Shown here: in pieces, positions 7,733 to 15,347 of the stretch | Position numbering within the stretch: the stretch's first letter is position 1 | Layout: every line of letters starts with the position of its first letter | Source of the DNA: an uncultured Actinomycetes bacterium | GTDB taxonomy: Bacteria > Actinomycetota > Actinomycetes > Nanopelagicales > Nanopelagicaceae | Reading direction: 5' to 3' | Assembly: GCA_903838295.1 (NCBI GenBank) | Contig: CAILXX010000016.1 | Coordinates: forward strand, 1-64,000 | Length of the DNA stretch: 64,000 nucleotides | Made by a program: the position numbers and the translations under genes | The notes under the pieces: generated by a model | What the model saw: only the letters and a program-made list of their open reading frames with translations | Told to the model about the DNA's origin: nothing | Databases searched by the model: none

Positions 7733-9088
7733 CTATTTATCGCTATTCTCTTCTGCGATTGGCTTCGGCTCTGCCACCACGAATGGCAAATGTTTACGTG
7801 CAATTGGGCTTGCATCTGCAATTTGATTATAAACACTTAGTAAGACTTCTGCCTGGCGCTCCCAAGAGCGTTCGGCTAAAACATCTGCAGTATATGCCAA
7901 ACGATATTTCTCGGGATTTGCCAAGACCAACCGTGCGGCGCGAACGAAATCAGATACATCTTCGGCCACAAAAACTTCGCCATTGCCCAGTTTCTTTACT
8001 TCGGCTGACATCGTCTTTACATCACTCACCAAGATGGGAAGGCGGGCCTGCATATATTCACCAAACTTTGTAATCAAAGAAATCTCATGATTGAGTCGAT
8101 GCAGTATTGGAATTAAGCCAATATCTGCAGCAGTCAAGTATGAAACGAGTTCAGAATTCGGTACATATGGCACAACATGGAAACGGTCTACCAGATCGGG
8201 AGCACTCTCGACTAAATCGATTACCGACTTATTTTTTGGATTTGCAATCAAAACCAGGTGCACACCAGGCATATCACGTAAGGCGGCTAGCGCTGTTTGA
8301 ATTCCACGTTGCGGAGCAACTGCTCCGGAATAAACCATAAGAGGGACATCGGCATCTATACCAATGTCACTACGCAAATTCCGCTGTGATCGTTCTTGGC
8401 CATCAACTAGTGGGTCATTCGCAACAATGGTGGGGCGTTGGGTTATTTGCAATTGATCCATCAATAGATCATTCATTGGATCACTAACGGAGAGAACCGC
8501 TGCGGCGCTCTTGCAATATTTGCGTTCTATCTTTGTATATAAGGTAGCCATTGGTTTGGTTAAGTGTGCAACTCCTGGCACATATTCATGGGCATCATAA
8601 ATAAGTTTTGCATTCTTGCCCTTGGCGCGAAGCATTTCAACGATTGCACCAGCCACCGGTAAAGCGGTATAATCATGGGCATGGACCACATCTGGCTGTA
8701 AGGCAAGAGCCACTGGTGTTATGGCTTTGACTGCCCGATTCAAATTTGGGACTACTACTTCGCTCTTGATCCCAATTTTTTCATAGAGACGCCGACGATA
8801 TCTGCGAAGTCTGCGCAAAGATCCATTTATCAACCACTCCGTCGTCTCGCCCTTAATAAGCATGCGCAAAATGGGGGGTACCTGTTTTTGTGTAATCACG
8901 ATCTTGAGTGGCAATCGAAGAATTCGAGCGTAAGCGATCCCTAATTCATCGCAATGACCAAAAGGAGTAGCGCCAGCAACTACGACTTCCCAGCCCGCAT
9001 TGCTAAGCGACCAAGCGCACTTAAGTACTCGAGAATCCTCTGTAACACCGTTGAGGACAATGTGGAGCGTCTTTGGACTCGAGTTCAT
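7733..9088 (-). CDS. GT4-type glycosyltransferase
   Basis: A 451-residue GT-B glycosyltransferase. The N-terminal acceptor domain starts KTLHIVLNGVTEDSRVLKCA, a DVVHAHDYTALPVAGAI segment lies near residue 135, and the C-terminal donor half contains MVYSGAVAPQRGIQTAL and ITKFGEYMQARLPILVSD. The order resembles capsule/LPS family 4 enzymes. Although on the opposite strand, it borders the UDP-sugar cluster and probably builds the same surface glycan. A TAGCCT hexamer six bases upstream of the ATG suggests a leaderless transcript. Confidence 0.8.
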   Translation of the reverse strand: MNSSPKTLHIVLNGVTEDSRVLKCAWSLSNAGWEVVVAGATPFGHCDELGIAYARILRLPLKIVITQKQVPPILRMLIKGETTEWLINGSLRRLRRYRRRLYEKIGIKSEVVVPNLNRAVKAITPVALALQPDVVHAHDYTALPVAGAIVEMLRAKGKNAKLIYDAHEYVPGVAHLTKPMATLYTKIERKYCKSAAAVLSVSDPMNDLLMDQLQITQRPTIVANDPLVDGQERSQRNLRSDIGIDADVPLMVYSGAVAPQRGIQTALAALRDMPGVHLVLIANPKNKSVIDLVESAPDLVDRFHVVPYVPNSELVSYLTAADIGLIPILHRLNHEISLITKFGEYMQARLPILVSDVKTMSAEVKKLGNGEVFVAEDVSDFVRAARLVLANPEKYRLAYTADVLAERSWERQAEVLLSVYNQIADASPIARKHLPFVVAEPKPIAEENSDK

Positions 9089-9094
9089 TGGGTA

Positions 9095-9100
9095 AGGCTA
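9095..9100 (-). promoter_or_regulatory. Leaderless-type -10 hexamer (TAGCCT) for the GT4 gene
   Basis: On the minus strand TAGCCT is followed by exactly six bases and then the ATG at 9088. Confidence 0.6.
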
Positions 9101-9107
9101 TTCAGGA

Positions 9108-9503
9108 CTATTTATGTGATAGCGGTAGCACGAAGACGATTACTGTGATCAATGCAGCAACTGCGATTGATTGGAGCAATAATTTAATCGCTGTCTTTCG
9201 GTCTAACGCTCTATCTTCTGGAGAAATAACTCTCTTCGTTTTTCCCAACGTTCCAAAATTAAATATGCCAGAAAATCCGAATGCTAGGCAGAATCTCTTC
9301 CGAGACTGCAGGTAGCCGATCGCCAAAATCAAAGCTGGCAAGAAAGTACCAAGTCGCGATATTCGCGGAGCATGTTGACTGTAGAAACCATAGATAGAAG
9401 AAACTGTTAAGAAGAGTCCGGCTACTGCAACAAATTGTCGGCGTCGAATTTCACCTTTACCAATATTGCATGAACCAGCAACGTATTCAAGTTCTTGAGT
9501 CAT
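9108..9503 (-). CDS. Hypothetical small membrane protein
   Basis: 131 residues, not recognised. It has a 24-residue charged N-terminus, then hydrophobic segments at about 27-43, 52-66 and 106-126, with a basic region KTKRVISPEDRALDRK before the last helix. The protein ends a few residues after that helix. It lies between a glycosyltransferase and a 50-residue membrane protein on the same strand. Membrane topology is the only inference I can support. Confidence 0.55.
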   Translation of the reverse strand: MTQELEYVAGSCNIGKGEIRRRQFVAVAGLFLTVSSIYGFYSQHAPRISRLGTFLPALILAIGYLQSRKRFCLAFGFSGIFNFGTLGKTKRVISPEDRALDRKTAIKLLLQSIAVAALITVIVFVLPLSHK

Positions 9504-9533
9504 AGATTTTTCTCTCTCACTTCATTGCTGGAA

Positions 9534-9686
9534 CTAAAACTGACGATCGTTCTCTTCTTCATCAACAAATACTTCGTGATTGTCATTTTCGCTATTTGCC
9601 ATCCAAGCAAATACAGATTTGATGGCACCAAGAATCACCACGAGGACTGTAAAAAGCCCCACGATCCGGCGAATGGTTTTGAACAT
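9534..9686 (-). CDS. 50-residue single-pass membrane protein with acidic tail
   Basis: ATG at 9686-9684, stop TAG at 9536-9534. The product starts MFKTIRRIVGLFTVLVVILG, so a basic N-terminus leads into one transmembrane helix (about 8-28), followed by a strongly acidic tail (EVFVDEEENDRQF). A TAGATT hexamer sits exactly six bases before the ATG, the same leaderless arrangement seen at many clear genes here, which supports it being real. No family recognised. Confidence 0.6.
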   Translation of the reverse strand: MFKTIRRIVGLFTVLVVILGAIKSVFAWMANSENDNHEVFVDEEENDRQF

Positions 9687-9692
9687 GGGTGC

Positions 9693-9698
9693 AATCTA
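9693..9698 (-). promoter_or_regulatory. Leaderless-type -10 hexamer (TAGATT) for the 50-residue membrane protein
   Basis: Minus-strand TAGATT, six bases, then the ATG at 9686. Confidence 0.5.
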
Positions 9699-9759
9699 CT
9701 CCAGTCAACTGGTTACCCGCTGGAAGGAAGCTGATAAACCCATTAAAGGGCGATCTGGC

Positions 9760-10893
9760 TTACCTCTGAGAGGAATTAAGCGCTTGATCTATGTCCCGCC
9801 ATAAATCTTCGACATCTTCGATCCCGACAGATAACCGAATTAAATTCTTTGGGATTGTTGGGCTCTCTGCGCTCCACCGATGTCTGCGCTCCCACAGGGA
9901 TTCGACTCCACCCAAGGAGGTTGCAAAGGTGATCAGCCTCGAGGAGGCACATGCTTTATCAGCAGCATCGGGGCCGCCCTTCACATCGAAGGAAATTACG
10001 GCTCCATAACCCTTCATAAAACTCTTCGCACGTTTGTGATGCGGATCCGAGGCGAGCCCGGGATACCGGACCTTTTCAACTGCAGGGTGCAAGCTCAGGC
10101 GAGTGGCAAGTTCCAATGCATTCTTCTGTGCGCGCTCCATACGGACTCCCAAGGTACGAAGGCCACGAAGTGCCAGCCATACCTCAAATGGTCCAGGGAT
10201 GGCCCCCGAAAATTTACGGACTTCTTGAATCCGGCCAAATAAGGCGCTGTCATTAGTTGATACAGAGCCCAAAATCACATCACTGTGGCCAGCAATATAT
10301 TTGGTAAGCGAATGAATCACAATATCTGCACCCATCTTGAGCGGCTGCTGCAAGAGCGGGGTAGCAAATGTGTTATCAACACCGACTCCAATGTTGAGCG
10401 ATTTTGCAGCTTCAATCAAAGTTGGTAGATCAGCAACTTCTAATCCCGGATTTGTCGGAGACTCTAGCCATAAGAAGAGCGAACCTTTTATTGCTGCTAA
10501 AACTTCCTGGGTATTTGAAACATCAACGTACCTAACTTCGGCCGCACCGGACTCTTCGAGTTTTCGAAGTGCAACCATAGTTCCGGTGTATCCATTTTTA
10601 GATGAAACAATCACTGCACCTCTTGGCAATAATGAAAAGACTGCAGAGATAGCTGCCTGGCCAGATGCGAAAATTAGAGTTTTGCCGCCTTCGAGGACCT
10701 CTATTGCACCTTCAAGTGCACTCCAGGTTTCATTTCCATAACGGCCATATCCCGTGGCTCCCGGTGCGACAAAAGTTGAATTTAAATTAATGCTGGGATT
10801 AACCCCAGCATCATCAGTCTTAGAAGGACGTCCCGCAGCGACAACTTGGCTCTGAGGATCCAGATCCGATAATTCGTGATCGTGAGTTGACAT
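9760..10893 (-). CDS. Cystathionine gamma-synthase/lyase family PLP enzyme
   Basis: A 377-residue trans-sulfuration enzyme. The PLP lysine is K198 in VIHSLTKYIAGHSDV, the cofactor-phosphate region has ASGQAAISAVFSLL near residue 77, and GVGVDNTFATPLLQQPL supplies the Asp that contacts the pyridine ring. Members interconvert cysteine, cystathionine, homocysteine and methionine. Sequence does not separate gamma-synthase from gamma-lyase here. It has its own leaderless-type promoter and an unusual three-copy repeat upstream. Confidence 0.85.
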   Translation of the reverse strand: MSTHDHELSDLDPQSQVVAAGRPSKTDDAGVNPSINLNSTFVAPGATGYGRYGNETWSALEGAIEVLEGGKTLIFASGQAAISAVFSLLPRGAVIVSSKNGYTGTMVALRKLEESGAAEVRYVDVSNTQEVLAAIKGSLFLWLESPTNPGLEVADLPTLIEAAKSLNIGVGVDNTFATPLLQQPLKMGADIVIHSLTKYIAGHSDVILGSVSTNDSALFGRIQEVRKFSGAIPGPFEVWLALRGLRTLGVRMERAQKNALELATRLSLHPAVEKVRYPGLASDPHHKRAKSFMKGYGAVISFDVKGGPDAADKACASSRLITFATSLGGVESLWERRHRWSAESPTIPKNLIRLSVGIEDVEDLWRDIDQALNSSQR

Positions 10894-10899
10894 GAAAGG

Positions 10900-10905
10900 A
10901 GCGTA
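10900..10905 (-). promoter_or_regulatory. Leaderless-type -10 hexamer (TACGCT) for the trans-sulfuration enzyme
   Basis: Minus-strand TACGCT, six bases, then the ATG at 10893. Confidence 0.5.
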
Positions 10906-10919
10906 ACCAAAAAAGCAGG

Positions 10920-10982
10920 GAGTTTCGAATGCAAGGTTTGGAGTTTCGAATGCAAGGTTTGGACTTTCGAATGCAAGGTTTG
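10920..10982. repeat. Three tandem copies of a 21-bp unit upstream of the trans-sulfuration gene
   Basis: Copies at 10920-10940, 10941-10961 and 10962-10982. The first two are identical and the third differs by one base. Each contains the palindrome TTCGAA. The array lies 15-77 bases upstream of the promoter hexamer of the trans-sulfuration gene and ends 19 bases from the TerC stop codon. It may be an iterated operator, or just a slippage product. Confidence 0.9.
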
Positions 10983-11001
10983 GCTAGAGCGGACCCAGGA
11001 T

Positions 11002-11916
11002 TTATGCCTGATTCGGCTGCTTGCGCCCTTTAAGAAAGCTTAGGAGCGCAGTTAAAGCCAAGACCCCCACGACGAAGCCTAAACTAACACCTAACGAAAT
11101 ATTTGGAATTGATACCCATAGGACTTTCGAATTGCCTTCACCTATCGCTGCCTCGAAAACCAATTTGATCCCGATAAATGCCAAGATAATCGAAAGACCT
11201 TCGCTCAGGTAGACAAGCTTATGCATCAAGTCGCCTATCAAAAAATAAAGCTGGCGCAGCCCCATTGATGCAAAGATTGTGGCCGTAACGATCACATAAG
11301 GGTTACGCGTGAGTCCAAAGATTGCAGGGATTGAGTCGAAAGCAAAAAGTAAATTCGTTAAAGCAATTGCCGTAAATGCTATTACGGCAATAGATGCACC
11401 ACGTTTTCTAAGCCAGAGCAGAAAGCGACCCTCCTTCCATTCTTCAGAACCACTTTCACGGTAAAGCTGTACTGCTGTGTAAACAAGGAACCCACCAAAA
11501 ATATAGAAAATCCAGATGTAGCGATTTACTAAGGCCGATCCACCTGCAATAAAGAGCCCTCGCAAAAGGAGAGATGAGAGAATTCCCCAGAATAGGATTA
11601 TTTCTTCTTTCTCTTTAGCAACCTTTAATCGAGCCATAATAAGCAGAAGCACAAAGAGGTTGTCGAATGAGAGTGAATATTCGGTGAGCCAACCAGCAAA
11701 AAATTCACCTCGTGCCTGTTCGGTATTCCAAATGCCCAGCGTGAATCCAAAAATAATTGCAGCGCTGACATAGAATGCGGTCCAAAGCGCTACGTTACGA
11801 AGTGGCGTCGTCCTATGACGATTTCTAAATGCAATGAGAAAATCAATGATCAGGACTCCAGCAAGTCCAGCCAAGGTGATCGCCCAGGCTAGCGCACTCG
11901 TATTATTGATGATCAC
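11002..11916 (-). CDS. TerC/Alx family integral membrane protein
   Basis: A 304-residue membrane protein with about eight to nine hydrophobic helices and the TerC core features: an acidic site in EYSLSFDNLFVLLLIM (about residues 79-95) and a second in LFAFDSIPAIFGLTRN (about 188-203). Members are linked to manganese efflux and metal or alkaline stress. The start is GTG at 11916, supported by a TATTCT hexamer six bases upstream. The tellurite-resistance name should not be taken literally. Confidence 0.88.
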   Translation of the reverse strand: MIINNTSALAWAITLAGLAGVLIIDFLIAFRNRHRTTPLRNVALWTAFYVSAAIIFGFTLGIWNTEQARGEFFAGWLTEYSLSFDNLFVLLLIMARLKVAKEKEEIILFWGILSSLLLRGLFIAGGSALVNRYIWIFYIFGGFLVYTAVQLYRESGSEEWKEGRFLLWLRKRGASIAVIAFTAIALTNLLFAFDSIPAIFGLTRNPYVIVTATIFASMGLRQLYFLIGDLMHKLVYLSEGLSIILAFIGIKLVFEAAIGEGNSKVLWVSIPNISLGVSLGFVVGVLALTALLSFLKGRKQPNQA

Positions 11917-11922
11917 CTAGCA

Positions 11923-11928
11923 AGAATA
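11923..11928 (-). promoter_or_regulatory. Leaderless-type -10 hexamer (TATTCT) for terC
   Basis: Minus-strand TATTCT, six bases, then the GTG at 11916. A strong match to the actinobacterial -10 consensus. Confidence 0.6.
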
Positions 11929-11967
11929 CCGAGAGTTGAGCGAGATATATTCGGATTTGGGTAGGTT

Positions 11968-12612
11968 ATGTCGGTGCCATTAACCACCGAAGCCGAAATG
12001 AAGAAGCATGTCCGAGCAATCGCTCGAATTGATCCGGCTTTTGCGCCAATCATTAAATCATCTCCACTTTGCACTATTAATCGCAAACGTCCAACTCGTG
12101 GTCATTACGAGACGCTCGTAACTTCCATTATTTCCCAACAACTTGCGGTCAAAGCGGCAGATACGATCCGTGATCGCGTTCGGATATTAGCTGGTGGTTC
12201 GCTTACGCCTGAAGCGCTTGCAGATTTAGACGCGGTAGCTCTACGCACGGTAGGCGTAAGTGGTGCTAAAGCCCGAGCAATAGCCGAACTCACCGAAGCA
12301 ACACTTTCTGGATCCCTTGAATTCGCGAAGTTTTCTAAACTTTCAAATAGCGAAATATCCGCCGAACTCACATCGCTCTGGGGAATTGGCCGGTGGACCG
12401 TCGAAATGTTTCTGATGTTTCATCTTGGTCGATTAGATCTCTGGCCTGTCGGTGATTTAGCTATGCGTCGGGGTTGGGAAAAGATCCATAAACTCAAAGA
12501 TTTCATTGAACCCAAGAAACTAGATCTCGTAGGAGAAAAATTTACAGGACGACAGAGCATCGTGGCCTGGTATTGCTGGAGAGCTACAGAAGGAGAAAGT
12601 TCTAGTTGGTAG
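11968..12612 (+). CDS. DNA-3-methyladenine glycosylase II, AlkA-type HhH-GPD
   Basis: A 214-residue base-excision repair glycosylase. The helix-hairpin-helix is LTSLWGIGRWTVEMFLMF (about residues 132-149) and the catalytic aspartate is D163 in WPVGDLAMRRG. It lacks the four-cysteine iron-sulfur loop of the EndoIII branch and the N-terminal domain of E. coli AlkA, so it is the short form that removes alkylated purines. Its last 11 bases overlap the end of the convergent msrA gene. Confidence 0.85.
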   Translation: MSVPLTTEAEMKKHVRAIARIDPAFAPIIKSSPLCTINRKRPTRGHYETLVTSIISQQLAVKAADTIRDRVRILAGGSLTPEALADLDAVALRTVGVSGAKARAIAELTEATLSGSLEFAKFSKLSNSEISAELTSLWGIGRWTVEMFLMFHLGRLDLWPVGDLAMRRGWEKIHKLKDFIEPKKLDLVGEKFTGRQSIVAWYCWRATEGESSSW

Positions 12613-13171
12613 GGCTTGAAGAGATTACTCCAGGAAATGAAACACCGGTTGATGAATGGCAATCATATCCATTTGGATTTTTCTCTAAATATCTTTGGTG
12701 ATATTCCTCCGCAAGCCAGTACTGCATACCATCAGCACTCCGAATTTCTGTGCAGATCTCGTCCATCCCGTTTTTCTTTAACTCCTCGTTATATATTTCT
12801 CGAGTTGCTTGGGCTTCGAGTAATTGTTCATCGGTCGTAGTAAAAATTGCACTCCGGTATTGAGTACCGATATCTCCACCTTGTCGGTTCAAGGAAGTTG
12901 GGTCATGCATCGTCCAAAATTCTTCGAGTAACCGGTGGTAAGTAACCTGGGTTGGATTGAATTCGACTTCCACCGTCTCGGCATGACCAGTTCTTCCCGT
13001 ACACACTTCTTGATAGGTGGGTTTACTCTGAACGCCGCCCATATAGCCAACAGAGGTTGCAATAACTCCTGTCATATTCCAGAACCGGCGTTCTGCACCC
13101 CAAAAACATCCCGTCGCAAAATATGCTCGCTGGATTCCAGACCTAGTCGCTGAATTTAAAGTTCCACTCAT
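12602..13171 (-). CDS. msrA: Peptide methionine sulfoxide reductase MsrA
   Basis: A 189-residue protein reducing methionine-S-sulfoxide in oxidised proteins. The catalytic cysteine is C22 in ATGCFWGAERRFW, followed by the family segments GYMGGVQSKPTYQEVCTG, TGHAETVEVEF and FWTMHDPTSLNRQGGDIGTQ. No C-terminal resolving-cysteine pair is visible: the C-terminus ends GVSFPGVISSSPTN, so recycling chemistry may differ from the three-Cys MsrA. Convergent with alkA. Confidence 0.93.
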   Translation of the reverse strand: MSGTLNSATRSGIQRAYFATGCFWGAERRFWNMTGVIATSVGYMGGVQSKPTYQEVCTGRTGHAETVEVEFNPTQVTYHRLLEEFWTMHDPTSLNRQGGDIGTQYRSAIFTTTDEQLLEAQATREIYNEELKKNGMDEICTEIRSADGMQYWLAEEYHQRYLEKNPNGYDCHSSTGVSFPGVISSSPTN

Positions 13172-13211
13172 GGCGTAATTCTTTCACTGATACGCTTAAG
13201 AGGCTATTTAA

Positions 13212-13284
13212 GCCCTCGTAGCTCAGTGGATAGAGCACCGCCCTCCGGAGGCGGGTGCGCAGGTTCGACTCCTGTCGGGGGCAC
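13212..13284 (+). tRNA. tRNA-Arg (anticodon CCG)
   Basis: Acceptor GCCCTCG (13212-13218) pairs with CGGGGGC (13276-13282), with one G-U pair. The D arm is GCTCAGTGGATAGAGC. The anticodon stem CCGCC/GGCGG encloses loop CTCCGGA with anticodon CCG at 13245-13247, and the T arm contains GGTTCGACTCC. It reads the CGG arginine codon. CCA is not encoded. Confidence 0.95.
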
Positions 13285-13337
13285 TTAAAGGGCGAAGATC
13301 ACATTATCTTGAGTGAATCTTGAGGAATATATCCTTG

Positions 13338-13412
13338 TTATCTCAGGATACGTACGAGATAATAATCCAGTATTCAACAACTTTTAAACTCATATTCCAG
13401 AACGATCTGGAA
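13338..13412. promoter_or_regulatory. Two inverted repeats upstream of whiB1
   Basis: TTATCTC (13338-13344) pairs with GAGATAA (13356-13362) across 11 bases. TTCCAG (13395-13400) pairs with CTGGAA (13407-13412) across 6 bases. Both lie in the 213-base gap between tRNA-Arg and whiB1, which otherwise holds no gene. They are candidate operators for a CRP-like or other dimeric regulator. Confidence 0.35.
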
Positions 13413-13497
13413 ATTGGGTCTTGTTAGGCTGAATCTGTATTCCAGCGCCGGATCCTCCCGGGGCATGGATGCTTCCCTAGTTTGAAGGAGAGAGACC

Positions 13498-13767
13498 ATG
13501 GATTGGCGACATAAATCTGCCTGCCGCGATGAAGATCCCGAGCTCTTTTTCCCTATCGGAAATACTGGCCCAGCTTTAGCCCAGATCGAAGAAGCGAAAA
13601 AAGTTTGTAACCGTTGTGACGTCAAAGAAGCATGTTTAGCATGGGCGTTAGAAAGCGGACAAGATGCCGGAGTATGGGGCGGGCTTTCTGAAGATGAACG
13701 TCGCGCACTCAAGCGTCGCGCAGCTCGAAATCGTGCACGTATGCTCGAAAGCCAGAATCAGTTCTAG
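13498..13767 (+). CDS. whiB1: WhiB-family iron-sulfur transcription regulator, WhiB1-like
   Basis: 89 residues. Cluster ligands C9, C37, C40 and C46 follow the family C-x(n)-C-x2-C-x5-C pattern, then GVWGGLSEDERR (the turn contacting sigma factor) and a basic C-terminus KRRAARNRARM. Sequence and length closely match M. tuberculosis WhiB1, an essential NO-sensing 4Fe-4S regulator. AAGGAG about 8 bases upstream supports the start. It converges with the PdtaS-like kinase, as whiB1 and pdtaS (Rv3219/Rv3220c) do in mycobacteria. Confidence 0.92.
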   Translation: MDWRHKSACRDEDPELFFPIGNTGPALAQIEEAKKVCNRCDVKEACLAWALESGQDAGVWGGLSEDERRALKRRAARNRARMLESQNQF

Positions 13768-13768
13768 A

Positions 13769-13798
13769 TTTTCGTTACGCCGTTTTTCGTTACGCCGT
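13769..13798. repeat. 15-bp tandem duplication at the kinase stop codon
   Basis: TTTTCGTTACGCCGT occurs at 13769-13783 and again at 13784-13798, filling the gap between whiB1 and the convergent kinase gene. The second copy carries the kinase stop codon. Confidence 0.9.
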
Positions 13799-15259
13799 AA
13801 ATTTAATTAGAGCTATCGTTTCGCTAGCAACACGATTGAGAACGATAGTTCCCTTCAATTCATTCTCGGTCAACGTTCGCACAATCTGAAGTCCCAAGTT
13901 TGATGACTTTTCCCAGTCAAATCCTTCTGGGAGGCCAATTCCATTGTCGATAACTTTAATTTCATATCTATTTTCATTATGGACCACCTCTACACGGACA
14001 CTATCCCCACCCTCGGCCAGTCCATGCTCAAGTGCATTGTGAATCAATTCTGTAATCACCAGCGCCAGCGGCGTAGCTACTTGTGAATCTAAGACTCCGA
14101 ATTCACCCAATTTCTGGGGAGTGATCGGCCTCGGACTCAATTCAATTGCGTTATGAACAATGCGCTCGTAAACCTCATCGAAGAGAACTGATTCCGCAGA
14201 ACTTGTCGAGAGCGTCTCATGAACTATGGCTATCGAAGCCACACGCCGTACCGCTTCTGCCAAGGCCGCGCTTGCAGTTGGATCTTCTACGCGGCGTGAT
14301 TGCAGGCGCAATAATGCAGATACCGTCTGCAAATTGTTTTTAACACGATGGTGAATTTCGCGGATTGTCGCATCCTTAGTCACAAGCGCTCGATCACGTC
14401 GACGCAATTCTGTTACATCGTGCATAAGGACAATAGAACCCACTCCAACGCCATCGGCAATCAAAGGAATGACCAGAAGATCTATAATTCCATTTCCATT
14501 ATCGAAATCTTCGCGGCGTAAGTTCTTTCCGCTCAAAATATTGGTCCACGTCTCTTCGGTTGGTTCAGATTGGTGGTTGTCCAATGAATCAAAAATAGAA
14601 CCGAGTCCAGCGCCCGTAATTTCATTATCCCAACCCAGGCGACTGATAGCTGAACGAGCATTTGGGCTTGCATAAGTAACCGCACCCTGCTGACTTAGTC
14701 GTATTAATCCATCCCCCACGCGTGGCGCTGATTCAGCGCGATATATGCTTCCTTGAATCGGGAAAGTTCCTTCAGAGACCATCCGAAAAACCATATGTGC
14801 CAATTCTCGGTAATTAATTTCTAGAGGTGAAGCAGAGCGCATCGCAACAGCATTTCTGTGGCGAGAGATTACGGCAATTGTGCGACCATCAAAATGAACT
14901 GGAATGGTCTCTTCTTTAACCAAAATTTCCCCAATGAGTTCTGGTTCGGTATCTCTAATGATAGTTCCCTGCGAGAGTGTCTGATCAATTTGAGAGTTCT
15001 TGCCCCACGGCAACTCTTCCCCAATCAGATCTTGAGCAAAGACTGTTGGAGCCGTAGTGGGGCGTATGTGCCCAATAGCAATATGTCCATCTGGCCAACT
15101 CACGTAATCCTTCCTCTTGGGAACCCAAAGAATGAGATCTGCGAAAGAAAGATCAGAGAGTAGCTGCCACTCAGTAAAAAGTTCCGAGAGATGATCTCGA
15201 TCCTCCATTGTTAATGCTGTATGGGAGTAAGCAAGATCAATGCGAGAACTAATCGCCAT
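13790..15259 (-). CDS. pdtaS: PdtaS-like sensor histidine kinase (GAF-PAS-HisKA_2-HATPase)
   Basis: A 489-residue cytoplasmic kinase. The N-terminal GAF-like region covers about 1-150 and a PAS-like region about 165-285. The HisKA_2 phosphoacceptor is REIHHRVKNNLQTVSALL (H303), and the HATPase core shows ELIHNALEHGL near 408 and a VIDNGIGLPEGFDW lid near 435. Mycobacterial PdtaS signals through the antiterminator PdtaR. No response regulator lies beside this gene. GGAGGGG just upstream supports the start. A five-copy 10-bp repeat array occupies its upstream gap. Confidence 0.87.
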   Translation of the reverse strand: MAISSRIDLAYSHTALTMEDRDHLSELFTEWQLLSDLSFADLILWVPKRKDYVSWPDGHIAIGHIRPTTAPTVFAQDLIGEELPWGKNSQIDQTLSQGTIIRDTEPELIGEILVKEETIPVHFDGRTIAVISRHRNAVAMRSASPLEINYRELAHMVFRMVSEGTFPIQGSIYRAESAPRVGDGLIRLSQQGAVTYASPNARSAISRLGWDNEITGAGLGSIFDSLDNHQSEPTEETWTNILSGKNLRREDFDNGNGIIDLLVIPLIADGVGVGSIVLMHDVTELRRRDRALVTKDATIREIHHRVKNNLQTVSALLRLQSRRVEDPTASAALAEAVRRVASIAIVHETLSTSSAESVLFDEVYERIVHNAIELSPRPITPQKLGEFGVLDSQVATPLALVITELIHNALEHGLAEGGDSVRVEVVHNENRYEIKVIDNGIGLPEGFDWEKSSNLGLQIVRTLTENELKGTIVLNRVASETIALIKFTA

Positions 15260-15290
15260 TGCCCCTCCTCCTCATCACCATTCACGTTCA

Positions 15291-15345
15291 GACTCTTTAA
15301 GACTCTAGAAGACTCTAGAAGACTCTTGAAGACTCTTGAAGAGTC
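15291..15345. repeat. Five tandem 10-bp repeats forming a dyad, upstream of pdtaS
   Basis: GACTCTTTAA, GACTCTAGAA (twice) and GACTCTTGAA (twice) occupy 15291-15340 without gaps, so the GACTC core recurs once per helical turn. The last unit plus the following GAGTC makes the near-perfect dyad GACTCTTGAAGAGTC (15331-15345). It fills the gap between the CpaE-like gene and pdtaS. Confidence 0.95.
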
Positions 15346-15347
15346 CA

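Noticed and set aside
723-9088. Horizontally acquired island
   Set aside because: No integrase, IS element, tRNA-linked attachment site or obvious composition shift is visible; common in surface-glycan loci but not supported here.
15291-15345. CRISPR-like array
   Set aside because: Ten-base units without spacers are a simple tandem repeat; no cas genes anywhere in the window.
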